Shown here: positions 53,167-61,700 of the stretch, in pieces
Layout of the letters: every line of letters begins with the position of its first letter
How positions within the stretch are numbered: position 1 is the first letter of the stretch
Assembly (NCBI RefSeq): GCF_013618625.1
Contig: NZ_JABRWO010000011.1
Location: 1-64,000, forward strand
Direction of reading: 5' to 3'
Origin: Bremerella alba
Lineage (GTDB): Bacteria; Planctomycetota; Planctomycetia; Pirellulales; Pirellulaceae
Length of the DNA stretch: 64,000 bases
The notes under the pieces: generated by a model
What the model was told of the DNA's origin: nothing
Database searches by the model: none
Seen by the model: only the letters and a program-made list of their open reading frames with translations
Program-made: the position numbers and the translations under genes

Positions 53167-53925
53167 ATGTCAAGCAATGAAAAGAAGTCTAGCTTTGAGC
53201 TTAATTTCCCTCATCTTTGTGAGTTGTATCAGGATTTGGGAAATGATGCATTTGACGGCTGGTTTAATATCTTGCCGCACAAGATTTTTGCAACAAAACT
53301 TAGCTTGAGCTACTTCGAACAATTAGAACATACTCTTGGCTCACTTTCAGACGTGGCATGGCTTTCTCTCAAATCTAAGCTAGGGAAGCAATCTAACAGC
53401 AGTCGTCGAGAGCTACTAAGCTTGCTAAATGAAGCTGCTGGATACAAACGATTTCTGGAGATTCTCGATGAAAAGCACATCGGATTTGACCAGATTGTTC
53501 CACCTCCACAGCCCCCAACGAAACGCCGCACAGAAAAAGAACCTGAATGGTTTGCAATTCGAGGCGGAAATGTGGTGGCTGCGATGGAAGTCAAAACGGT
53601 TTTCAATTCGGATTACGAAGACGAATTTGTCGATTCGAACACCAAGAAAATCGAGGCCGGGGAACTGCCGAATGTAAGAAGACTAATGCCGATCCTATCA
53701 CACGGTTTCTACAATAAGATTTCGGATCATGTTCGAAAAGCTAAGTCTCAGCTTGCTGCGGTTCAGGGAGAATTAGAACTACTCGTAATTTTTCTTGTGT
53801 TGAATATTGACTACGAAGCAGCACACGTTTCCGATATTAGGAACAAGGTAGAACACTTCCTTCAGGATCAGCAATCTGGCAACTTGACCATTGTCGCAGA
53901 AATGAGAAGCCCATTCTTGAATTAA
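53167..53925 (+). CDS. hypothetical protein, possible PD-(D/E)XK-type nuclease fold
   Basis: This 252-residue protein has an N-terminal helical half. The motif EKEPEWFAIRGGNVVAAMEV ends in EVKTV, with acidic residue and E-x-K spacing that could be a PD-(D/E)XK nuclease core, followed by a helix-rich end (VRKAKSQLAAVQGELELLVI). The assignment is weak because the flanking strands are not distinctive. ATG 53167 is preferred over GTG 53155. The gene is AT-rich relative to the chromosome and lies in the cassette between the two copies of the 170-bp repeat. Confidence 0.5.
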   Translation: MSSNEKKSSFELNFPHLCELYQDLGNDAFDGWFNILPHKIFATKLSLSYFEQLEHTLGSLSDVAWLSLKSKLGKQSNSSRRELLSLLNEAAGYKRFLEILDEKHIGFDQIVPPPQPPTKRRTEKEPEWFAIRGGNVVAAMEVKTVFNSDYEDEFVDSNTKKIEAGELPNVRRLMPILSHGFYNKISDHVRKAKSQLAAVQGELELLVIFLVLNIDYEAAHVSDIRNKVEHFLQDQQSGNLTIVAEMRSPFLN

Positions 53926-54191
53926 CCGAAATCGAAAAACGCCATGTCTTCAACCGACTCCAAGGTAGAGGCGACCTCAAGATAACTGAATTGGCCTTTT
54001 CAAATATCCTTCTGGCATAGTTTCTGAGCATCTTCGACTCCGTCCGGCAAATGCATAGATGGCGAGTTAACTCGTTGACTCCTATTTCCTTTAGCGTGAT
54101 TCGCTCCTATCCTCTTGGCCCCAGAAATAATGGGCATGGAAAAGTAGCCACAATTTACACCTATTTTGAAAACGATGGACCGTAGGAATCA

Positions 54192-54554
54192 ATGATGTCG
54201 AAAATCGAGGTCAAGCTTTTAGTCACGATTGAGGAGGACTCGATTGATGCAATTGCCGAACAAATTGTCAAATCTTTACATAGGAAACTGGCAACAATCG
54301 GCATAGGGACGTCGGAAAGAACGCCTTCGAAGGAGGCTTCTCGACATGCTAACTACGGCGGGACACCTCCAGAAGACGAATCGCTATTAGTTGACAGCAA
54401 GCAGGCGTGTAAGCTGCTCAAGATTTCCGAGCGAAAGCTTTGGCAGATGTGGAATAGTGGTTTAATGCCTAAGCCAACGAAGATTGGAAGAGTCGTTCGC
54501 TGGAGTAGGCAAGCATTAATCGAATGGATTTTAGCAGGCTGTCCCCCGCAATGA
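54192..54554 (+). CDS. excisionase/AlpA-type HTH protein
   Basis: This 120-residue protein has a variable N-terminal half and a C-terminal HTH_17 domain (LLVDSKQACKLLKISERKLW, PTKIGRVVRWSRQALIEWI). Such domains bind DNA as recombination directionality factors or regulators of mobile elements. No integrase is adjacent. It is the second gene of the cassette flanked by the 170-bp repeat. Confidence 0.7.
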   Translation: MMSKIEVKLLVTIEEDSIDAIAEQIVKSLHRKLATIGIGTSERTPSKEASRHANYGGTPPEDESLLVDSKQACKLLKISERKLWQMWNSGLMPKPTKIGRVVRWSRQALIEWILAGCPPQ

Positions 54555-54631
54555 GTTCTCGGCAGGGTTTATAGTCCTCATGGTATCAGACAAGCCGATC
54601 GAAGCTTTTGAAGACGCCACAAATCGAAAAC

Positions 54632-54802
54632 GATAGGTTCTGGAGTCCCAAGAGTAAATTCACCTATATCACTCCAGACGGGTCATTGGATTCTCGGCAC
54701 TCTCACTTTTTTGAACGCAATTTCTGAATAATCAATTCTGTAACAAGCTTTGCGTTTTTGCCATTTGGATTAGACCGTCCACTCCAAGGTACACTTCCAC
54801 CG
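54632..54802 (+). repeat. 170-bp direct repeat, copy B
   Basis: This is the partner of 52961-53133, nearly equal in length and clearly alignable though diverged. It ends with a good copy of the recurrent intergenic motif (54784-54802). Confidence 0.6.
54784..54802 (-). repeat. intergenic motif, copy 2
   Basis: On the minus strand it reads CGGTGGAAGTGTACCTTGG. A GC-rich hairpin lies immediately upstream on that strand (54812-54840), as at two other copies. Confidence 0.5.
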
Positions 54803-54811
54803 CCCTACCCC

Positions 54812-54840
54812 GCCCACTCCCGCCTGCGGCGAGAGTGGGC
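54812..54840 (-). terminator. terminator-like hairpin
   Basis: GCCCACTC (54812-54819) pairs with GAGTGGGC (54833-54840), with an inner CGCC/GGCG. It lies 14 bases beyond the stop of the minus-strand gene at 54854. No T-tract follows. Confidence 0.5.
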
Positions 54841-54853
54841 CTGCTGAACCCAT

Positions 54854-55147
54854 TCAATACTCATCGGGAAGCAGGATCGTCGTTGCCTCACGCTGACCGT
54901 CATCGTCGGCAGCTTCGGTGATGACCCAGATCCGAATACCGCTTGCCAATGTGTAAGCCGATAACAGTCTGGCTCCAATGGCCAGTGCTTCGCCATTCGA
55001 CTGCTTGTCTTCATCAGGGACTTCACCCCAGTCGCATGCTGCGTGGCGAGCGAGGAAGTAGGCGGGTTCTTGCCCAGCGTTCTCCAATGCTTTCAAAGCC
55101 CCAGGGGTGGCCACAGTCTGCCCAAGACTAAACTTTGCAGATCTCAA
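54854..55147 (-). CDS. conserved mobile-element hypothetical protein
   Basis: This 97-residue protein starts at a TTG (55147) supported by AAGGGAG 7 bases upstream; ATG codons further up lie beyond the ribosome binding site. It reads RSAKFSLGQTVATPGALKAL, HAACDWGEVPDEDKQSNGEA and ITEAADDDGQREATTILLPD. I recall this pattern from small proteins of integrative elements, often mis-annotated as restriction-modification parts; its function is unknown. A recurrent intergenic motif lies about 40 bases before its start. Confidence 0.65.
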   Translation of the reverse strand: MRSAKFSLGQTVATPGALKALENAGQEPAYFLARHAACDWGEVPDEDKQSNGEALAIGARLLSAYTLASGIRIWVITEAADDDGQREATTILLPDEY

Positions 55148-55185
55148 TTTGTTTCTCCCTTCGACGGAAATTGCGAGTCTACAAA

Positions 55186-55206
55186 GCAAGGTACAGTGCC
55201 ACTGAT
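55186..55206 (-). repeat. intergenic motif, copy 3
   Basis: On the minus strand it reads ATCAGTGGCACTGTACCTTGC and lies 39 bases before the TTG start at 55147, between two minus-strand genes. Confidence 0.55.
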
Positions 55207-55219
55207 TGATGGCGAGCAA

Positions 55220-55429
55220 CTACGAGGGGTTAGTCGAGTCAATGCCCTGACCCACGACGAACAGAGCATGTCCCAACATCTTGTAACGTTCGTAAGCAGC
55301 GACATCGCCAGCCGATTCCGCCTCCTTGGCTGCCTGCTCATAAATCTCAGACAGGAGATGGAGAATGCTTCCTGCGGTGTATCGTTCGAGTAGCTCGAAC
55401 ATTTGGGCTCTGGCCAAGTTGTCGTTCAT
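55220..55429 (-). CDS. small hypothetical protein
   Basis: This is a 69-residue, mostly helical acidic protein (RAQMFELLERYTAGSILHLL, EIYEQAAKEAESAGDVAAYE). Start ATG 55429 has no good Shine-Dalgarno sequence, but the recurrent intergenic motif is 35 bases upstream, as at its neighbours. No family is recognised. It lies 72 bases before the next minus-strand gene. Confidence 0.5.
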   Translation of the reverse strand: MNDNLARAQMFELLERYTAGSILHLLSEIYEQAAKEAESAGDVAAYERYKMLGHALFVVGQGIDSTNPS

Positions 55430-55463
55430 AGGACAATCCAATTGGAAAATTGATGTTCGCCGA

Positions 55464-55484
55464 TGAAGGTACAAAGTCACTGAT
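55464..55484 (-). repeat. intergenic motif, copy 4
   Basis: On the minus strand it reads ATCAGTGACTTTGTACCTTCA, 35 bases before the ATG at 55429. Confidence 0.55.
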
Positions 55485-55495
55485 CGGTTAGACGT

Positions 55496-55520
55496 GCCCT
55501 CCCCGCCTTGCGGGGAGGGC
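55496..55520 (-). terminator. terminator-like hairpin
   Basis: GCCCTCCCC (55496-55504) pairs perfectly with GGGGAGGGC (55512-55520) around a seven-base loop. It lies just upstream, on the minus strand, of motif copy 4. No T-tract follows. Confidence 0.5.
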
Positions 55521-55795
55521 TTGCTAAGTGTTGTCAAAGATCAAGACACTTTAAGCGATTGGTGATGTTGTCGCCTGAAAGAAATCAAATAGAGCAGAGT
55601 AGCGAATTCACTCGACATTCCTATTGCACAGGAAGCTGACAAGCAAAGAAGATCGCAACACAAAAGTCAACAGATTGACGGTATCGTCGAAGCGAATCTA
55701 GACCACACCCTGACAATTGTCTTTAATTACTGTCGAAGGGATGCGAACTACCTAGTGAGACCGTTTTCCATAACTCAAAGCCTACGAGTGTACAA

Positions 55796-56272
55796 ATGAG
55801 CTATTTGAAAACAATGACAACAGCCCAACTAAAGCAAAACGGATTCATCATCACAGCGGAAAATCCCGACATTGCGATTAGCAGCCTGTATCCCAATCTC
55901 TCGTTTCGATACCGATGCGACAATTGTGGCAATTGGTCGAGTGCATTCAACGACCAATGTCCTCAGTGCTTTCGAGGTAATGAGCCGCTCAAGGTCACGA
56001 AACAATACTACAAGTTCTACGTAGGTTGTTGTGCTGATACCGGTTGCCTCCTACGAGAAGAAGCCATTCGATATTTAAGAAGCCTAGGTTTCCCGAATGA
56101 ATGCCGAGATGGCTATGGCCCATACATTGACCTATCGCAAGCCATTCAACGCAGTGAATATGAACAAACGGATTTGTTTCTCGAATTGAATTGCATCAGC
56201 GTTAGCAAGTACGGTGCCCGGAAACTTGTTCACCCTGGAAGCAATTCAAAGTCGAGGTTTCCTCGGCGGTAG
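55796..56272 (+). CDS. zinc-ribbon hypothetical protein
   Basis: This is a 158-residue protein with a zinc ribbon of the form C-x2-C-x12-C-x2-C (YRCDNCGNWSSAFNDQCPQC) near residue 45 and two more cysteine clusters (YVGCCADTGCLL, NECRDGYG). It may bind nucleic acid or protein; no family is recognised. It is AT-rich like its neighbours and convergent with the DUF932 gene. Confidence 0.55.
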   Translation: MSYLKTMTTAQLKQNGFIITAENPDIAISSLYPNLSFRYRCDNCGNWSSAFNDQCPQCFRGNEPLKVTKQYYKFYVGCCADTGCLLREEAIRYLRSLGFPNECRDGYGPYIDLSQAIQRSEYEQTDLFLELNCISVSKYGARKLVHPGSNSKSRFPRR

Positions 56273-56295
56273 TAAGTACGCCCCATCCATTTTGA

Positions 56296-56316
56296 GGAAG
56301 GTACAATTCCACTGAC
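56296..56316 (-). repeat. intergenic motif, copy 5
   Basis: On the minus strand it reads GTCAGTGGAATTGTACCTTCC. It lies between the convergent genes ending at 56272 and 56375, so no minus-strand gene follows directly. Confidence 0.55.
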
Positions 56317-56329
56317 TTGGTTTAAGAAG

Positions 56330-56362
56330 GCCCCTCCCGCCGCCGAAGCGGGCCGGAGGGGC
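56330..56362 (-). terminator. terminator-like hairpin
   Basis: GCCCCTCC (56330-56337) pairs with GGAGGGGC (56355-56362), with further inner pairing. It lies 13 bases beyond the DUF932 stop. Confidence 0.55.
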
Positions 56363-56374
56363 GAGCCAGGGAGA

Positions 56375-57346
56375 CTAGTTGGCCACTGCCATCTCAACGG
56401 CCAAGTCGAACGCCTTCTGCTTGAGATTGGCTCCCGGCCCCATCAATACGGAAGACATCCGGCTTTCAGCACGATTGCCTTTGTAGGTAAAGAATCGTCC
56501 GTGATCGATTGCCTCGGTTACCGAGTTGTAAAGACTCCAGTAAGTACCACGAATGGCTGGAAGTTGATTCCGCTCACTGCGAAACGCTTCCCGGATTGAT
56601 TCAACTTTGCGATCGTGAATCGTTGACGATCGTCCCTCTTGTTCCGGCCTAGGAACCAGAATTTCGACATACTGATTTGCCTGCTCTCGATCGAATCGGG
56701 TCTTGGCAAGCAATTTCGCCTTTTCGCTGTAATCGCTGAACTGCCGATCAGCTTGTGAGAGCAGTTTATGAGCCTGATCAAGCTTGGCGGACATGTCGCC
56801 GATATGCTTAATACCCTGCTGGCCACGGATCGCCAGAGCGGCCGTATTTGCACAGACAACTCTCACCGACGTTGGGATCGCATACAAAGCCCCTTTTCCA
56901 TCGTGACTATTCAGCCAAAGGATATAACGATTTACTTCATCGCCATCGGCGATAACGTCAACGCTTGGCATTCGAGCCAATGCCCACACGGTACGACCAC
57001 CCCGCAGGGCTCCGGCTGATTCGTACTTCATGACGCCGTCTTTCAAGAGGCTATCCAGAAACTGGAAGGCATCCCGATTCTGAACGACACGATAACTATC
57101 GCTCATGACGCCCAGGTGGAGCCCCGTGTCGGCACGAACCGTCGTCGAGTGGCCGGGGATGTGTCGGCCGTCATTGTCATAGATCGGCTGCGTTTCGACT
57201 TCCCAGTCGAGGTGCGCCGCTTCGATCATCGCCTCACTGTCGGGAACGTGATCGAGAACATATTCACCTCCGACATCCCACCATGCGGGTTTGAGGGCGA
57301 AAGCGGCTTCCGCTTTACCATTGATAAAAGAAATTTCTGCGGGCAT
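56375..57346 (-). CDS. DUF932 domain protein (phage/plasmid-like)
   Basis: This 323-residue protein matches the DUF932 family found on plasmids, phages and integrative elements: LHLGVMSDSYRVVQNRDAFQ, GALRGGRTVWALARMP, RYILWLNSHDGKGALYAIPT, SVRVVCANTAALAI and SLYNSVTEAIDHGRFFTYKG. The family is of unknown function. Start ATG 57346 has GGGAGA 8 bases before it; codons upstream to 57400 are rejected. The recurrent intergenic motif lies 57 bases before the start. Confidence 0.8.
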   Translation of the reverse strand: MPAEISFINGKAEAAFALKPAWWDVGGEYVLDHVPDSEAMIEAAHLDWEVETQPIYDNDGRHIPGHSTTVRADTGLHLGVMSDSYRVVQNRDAFQFLDSLLKDGVMKYESAGALRGGRTVWALARMPSVDVIADGDEVNRYILWLNSHDGKGALYAIPTSVRVVCANTAALAIRGQQGIKHIGDMSAKLDQAHKLLSQADRQFSDYSEKAKLLAKTRFDREQANQYVEILVPRPEQEGRSSTIHDRKVESIREAFRSERNQLPAIRGTYWSLYNSVTEAIDHGRFFTYKGNRAESRMSSVLMGPGANLKQKAFDLAVEMAVAN

Positions 57347-57402
57347 CGTGTATCTCCCTGATGCGAGTTCAGTCTGTCGCTGAGTTGAGCGACCTCGCAA
57401 CT

Positions 57403-57423
57403 GGAAGGTACGGTGTGACTGAA
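57403..57423 (-). repeat. intergenic motif, copy 6
   Basis: On the minus strand it reads TTCAGTCACACCGTACCTTCC, upstream of the DUF932 gene. Confidence 0.5.
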
Positions 57424-57598
57424 AAGGATATCGAGTTTACCGGACGCATTTTGATGTAAACAGTTGCTCTGTACGTTCAGGAGTTCAAGTTAGATCAGCT
57501 TATGGCAGGATTGAGCAGTGACTTAAAGCAACTGTGTACTAAACCAAGTACAATATCGCCGTAGTTCCCAACAACGTTATTACCGAAAGAGACCTCCG

Positions 57599-57760
57599 AT
57601 GCTGTTCACCCTTGACGAGAATTTTACCAAACTGGAGCCGGTCGGATTTGAGGATTTTGGGGCCTCCTCTCAACTGGAGAAGCAGCTTGAAGACCTCCTC
57701 GCAGACAGTCTGTGCGAGAAGTTGTTTTGGGATGCTCCACTGCTGCCTTTCTTTCAATAA
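57599..57760 (+). pseudogene. truncated gene start, possibly of a nuclease-like protein
   Basis: It is 53 codons long: MLFTLDENFTKLEPVGFEDF, then SSQLEKQLEDLLADSL and KLFWDAPLLPFFQ. The pattern LEKQLEDLLADxL...LFWDAxLLPxFQ reminds me of the N terminus of longer NucS-like nuclease proteins, which continue past this point. Here the frame stops at TAA and no continuation is found, so this is probably a decayed fragment. The name is a weak guess. Confidence 0.4.
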
Positions 57761-57877
57761 TGGCGATCAAGAGGCATTTTTTGTGGAACAACGCAATTCC
57801 GCCGAGACAGGATGGTCACCTACTTAGGTGCGACGAACGAATCAATTCAAAGTGAGGCATGAAAAGGAGATCGTGCA

Positions 57878-58081
57878 ATGACCCACAATTCAGGAATACG
57901 TCCGTCGAGCGCCATTTCTTCCGATGATGGCAACAACGAAACAGATGTTTCCGATTTTCCGCAAGATGTGGCGGCCGCCTGGGCGAACGTAATTCTGGAC
58001 TTGTTCGACCGCGGTGTCCGAAATTCCAACGGCGAAGCCACCAAGCGATCATCGACTCAAAACCGAAGAAACGCTGGATAA
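57878..58081 (+). CDS. small hypothetical protein
   Basis: This is a 67-residue polar protein (SDDGNNETDVSDFPQDVAAA, WANVILDLFDRGVRNSNGEA) with a basic tail. AAGGAG stands 9 bases before the ATG, the main support for it being real. A short amphipathic helix (WANVILDLF) is the only structural hint. No family is recognised. Confidence 0.5.
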   Translation: MTHNSGIRPSSAISSDDGNNETDVSDFPQDVAAAWANVILDLFDRGVRNSNGEATKRSSTQNRRNAG

Positions 58082-58788
58082 TACGGCGATCATCGTCGTC
58101 AGATCATCGCGTTAAAACGGACGGACACGGAAAGAAACTAAGTGCCCTTTTTCGACTGTTCCCGTTGGGGTCAACTCATTCGTGACCCCGGAAGAACCTA
58201 ACCCCGGGGGCGTAGCTCTACTTACCTCGCCCCTATAGCATCGTCACCTTTGATAGCATGAAACGAAGGATGTACGTTACGATCAGGAGGGCTGTGCCCT
58301 ACTACGCAAAGTTCGCCAAAGTCGAAATAGATTGGTTGAGTCACTCTATTGCAATACCCTTGGCCGCGTCGTAAAGCTAAGCTTTGCCGCGTTTCGACCT
58401 TGGACTAGATCATATCCAAACAGCAGAAGTTTTTGCTCCTGTACTTCTTATCGCATGATACTGCCATTCGCGCCTTGACAACTATCCATCGTAGACTCTG
58501 AGGCGAGATTGGTTGACATCTTCTCCTTAGAATGCCTTATCTCCGCGCTTCGATGAAGATGGAACAACTGGCGATTCGCGTGGAATCTATCGGTTATCCG
58601 GATCGCTACCGTTCAATCATGCCCTCGAACCTGGAAATGCAGGGGGATCACGCCCCCCGATTTGTTCCGAAGTCCATTTGGCTCTGATAAACTCTGATAT
58701 GCCGCACGGTCGGTCCTGTTGTAGTAAGTGATGTCAGAAACTCCGTAATAGCCTCTCAGCCCTTGAAAGAAATGAAAGTCGCAGGCCA
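58082..58788. other. long stretch upstream of the DISARM-like locus
   Basis: GGGGTCA/TGACCCC (58167-58173 and 58183-58189) forms a 7-bp hairpin. Two TTGACA boxes (58475-58480 and 58513-58518) are possible -35 elements; TTATCT at 58537-58542 is 18 bases from the second. A 44-codon frame with ATG at 58553 and TGA at 58685-58687 has no ribosome binding site and is not called. The interval is the probable promoter region of drmD. Confidence 0.4.
58513..58542 (+). promoter_or_regulatory. possible promoter upstream of drmD
   Basis: TTGACA (58513-58518) with TTATCT (58537-58542) at 18-base spacing. The -10 box is weak and the leader to the drmD start would be about 240 bases. Confidence 0.25.
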
Positions 58789-61700
58789 ATGAATCAGGCT
58801 ATTGAAGAATTGAAGCCGGGCCAGATCGCTCGTATCCGGCAACGCACTTATCTGATCGAACAAATCATCAAGCCGCAGCGGAAGTCTGACAGTACGCTCG
58901 TGAAGCTGTCGTGTGTTGATGACGACAATCAAGGTCAGCCTCTGGAAGTTCTTTGGGAAAAAGAGCTCGACCCTCAAGTCCTCACCGAAGAGGCGTGGAA
59001 ATCGATTGCCTCCAAGGGCTTCGACGACTCGCGACTCTTTGCTGCCTACCTCAACACGCTCAAGTGGAACTGCGTCACCTCGACCGATCCAAAGCTCTTT
59101 CAGTCACCATTCCGCGCCGGCATTCGGCTCGATGCCTATCAGCTGGAGCCGCTTCGCAAAGCTTTGCGTCTTCCCCGAGTCAACCTTTTTATTGCCGACG
59201 ACGTCGGTTTAGGGAAAACGATCGAGGCAGGCCTGATCGCTCGTGAACTCCTGCTCCGGAAAAAGGTACGGGAGATCATTGTCTCTTGCCCGCCTTCGAT
59301 GCTTTTGCAATGGAAGGAAGAGTTGGAGGCTCGTTTCGGCCTGACGTTTGAGATCCTCGACAAGGAATACATGAAGCGAGTACGACGCGAGCGTGGTTTC
59401 AGCGTCAATCCTTGGAGTACCCACACTCGGTTCCTGATTTCGCATCGGCTTTTGATCGACGAAGCCTACGCCGGCCCCTTACGCGATCACCTGGGCACCT
59501 TCAGCAGTGGTTCACTCTTTATCCTCGATGAAGCCCACCATGCTGCACCCGCAAGCGGGCAGAAGTACGCGATCGACTCGCAGATCACCCGGGCCGTCCG
59601 AGACTTGGCTCCCCGGTTCGAGCACCGTCTATTTCTGTCAGCGACACCCCACAACGGTCACTCCAACAGTTTCTCAGCTCTGCTAGAGATTCTCGATCCC
59701 CAGCGATTTTGTCGCGGGGTTTCCGTGACCGCAAAGCATCGCGATGAGGTGATTGTCCGCCGAATCAAAGAAGACATCCGAGAAATCCAAGGCGGTTTCC
59801 CTAAGCGGGAAGTCGTCCAGGTAACAATCGACGGCCTTCCTGAGGACGCTCCCGAGCTAAAGCTTTCGCGACTACTGGACGAGTACCGCCAAACCCGGGA
59901 AGAACGCCTTAAGAACGAAACCAAGCGCAAACAGGCCGCTTCAAGCTTGCTGATCGTGGGTCTTCAGCAACGACTCTTATCGTCGATTGAGGCCTTCGCC
60001 CGTACGCTGAAGGTCCATCGCAACACAGTCAAGCGGCAATGGGAGAAGATGCAGGCTGAAACCCTCCAAGAGGAAGAATCGTCGTCAGCTCAGGACCTGC
60101 TTACCGGCAGCGTCGACTACGACGATGACCGAGCCACACTCGAAGAAGATCAACTGCGTGCCGAAGAAGACGCTCAGTTTGAAGCCGCATCGGCGGCATC
60201 TCTCGGTTCACTCGAAGATCTGAACGCCCAGCAGCTGTTCGCACACGAACAGAAACTGCTCGATGACATGACTGACGTCGCCGAGCAGGCTCGCGGCCAT
60301 TCCGATGCCCGGACCGAAAAGCTCATTGAGTGGATTCGCGAAAAAATGTGCCCAAACCTCGGGAAGCGAGGTGCCCAGTGGAACGACACTCGAGTCCTGA
60401 TTTTCACTGAGTACGACGACACCAAACGGTATCTCGTCGGACGTCTGGAAGCGGCGATCCAAGGTAGCGATCGGGCTGAACAGCGGATTCAAATTTTCCA
60501 TGGTCCGACGCCGCCCCCCAAACGCGAAGAAATCAAACAGGCGTTCAACACCGACCCCCGCCGACATCCTGTCCGCATTCTGATTGCCACCGATGCCGCC
60601 CGAGAAGGTTTAAACCTTCAAGCCCATTGCCACAATCTGTTTCACTTCGATGTGCCGTGGAACCCCAGCCGTATGGAGCAGCGAAACGGCCGAATTGACC
60701 GGAAGCTCCAACCCAAGGACGAGGTGTTTTGTCACTACTTTGTTTACACCCAACGCCCTGAAGACCGAATTCTTCAGGTCCTCGTTCGCAAAACCAAGAC
60801 CATCAAAGACGAACTCGGCAGTCTTTCGCAGGTCATTGATGCTCGTCTAGCGAAGTCCATGAGCCAAGGCATTCGTCACCGCTCCATCGATACGCTTGAA
60901 AGCGAATTGGAAACGGCTGACCTGGACGATTATCGGCGCGCCGCGATTGAGGACGAACTGGAAGCGGCACGAGAACGCCAGCACGATCTCCGCCAACAGA
61001 TCGACCGCCTGCGGTCGCTGCTGGAAAACTCTCGCAAAAGCATCGGACTGGACGACACCCATTTTCGGTCGGCCATTTCCTGTTCATTGCAAATCATGGG
61101 TGCAAAACAGCTATCGCCGGCCAAAGACGAAAATGGCATCGACTGCTTCGAGTTCCCTGCCCTCGACGAAAGATCCGGTGCCGACCCCACGTGGGCGGAA
61201 ACAATGGATACCCTCCGTGCCCCTCGTAAACGAGACCAGAAGCTTTGGGAGTGGCGCAGATCATCACCGATTCGCCCAGTCGTATTTGAAGACCCAGGTG
61301 TCGTTGGCGACGACGTCGTCCACCTCCATCTCGAACAGCGGGCCGTTCAGCGGCTGTTGGGAAGGTTCACTGCCCAAGGGTTCGTCCATCACGACCTCTC
61401 ACGTGCCTGCTTCGCCCAGGCCTCCGATTCCATCCCTCGTGTCATCCTGCTGGGCCGCCTGGCACTTTACGGCGAAGGCGCTGCCCGACTTCACGAGGAG
61501 CTGATTCCCGTGACGGCACGCTGGACCGATCCGGAGATTCGCAAAGGCCCTCTCGCTCCCTATGCGAAAGACACCGAGGCGAAGACGCTTGCCTTGCTGG
61601 AAGACTCGCTGCTCACCGCTGGTGGTATCAAGCTCACGCCGGAAGTCGTCAGCCAACTGCAAGCCGCCGCTCCAAATGACATCCATGAACTCCTCCCTCA

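Larger units (their letters stand above)
55430..55795. other. gene-free stretch with motif and hairpin
   Basis: It contains one copy of the recurrent motif (55464-55484) and a GC-rich hairpin (55496-55520). The rest, to 55795, shows no gene. Confidence 0.4.

Noticed and set aside
55186-55206. Sigma-54 promoter (TGGCAC...TTGC) at motif copy 3
   Set aside because: The GG-to-GC spacing is 11 rather than 10 bases, and the other five copies lack the GG.
53116-57423. The six-copy motif as a CRISPR array
   Set aside because: Copies are hundreds of bases apart, separated by genes, and vary in sequence; no cas gene is present.
53116-57423. The six-copy motif as integron attC sites
   Set aside because: No integron integrase is present and the paired R and L boxes of attC are not seen.
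58190-58245. CCGGGGGCGTAGCTCTACTT looks like the start of a tRNA
   Set aside because: Only a six-bp GGGGCG/CGCCCC stem forms; there is no anticodon or T-arm.
58553-58687. 44-codon frame upstream of drmD
   Set aside because: No ribosome binding site and no recognisable protein; recorded only as a possibility.
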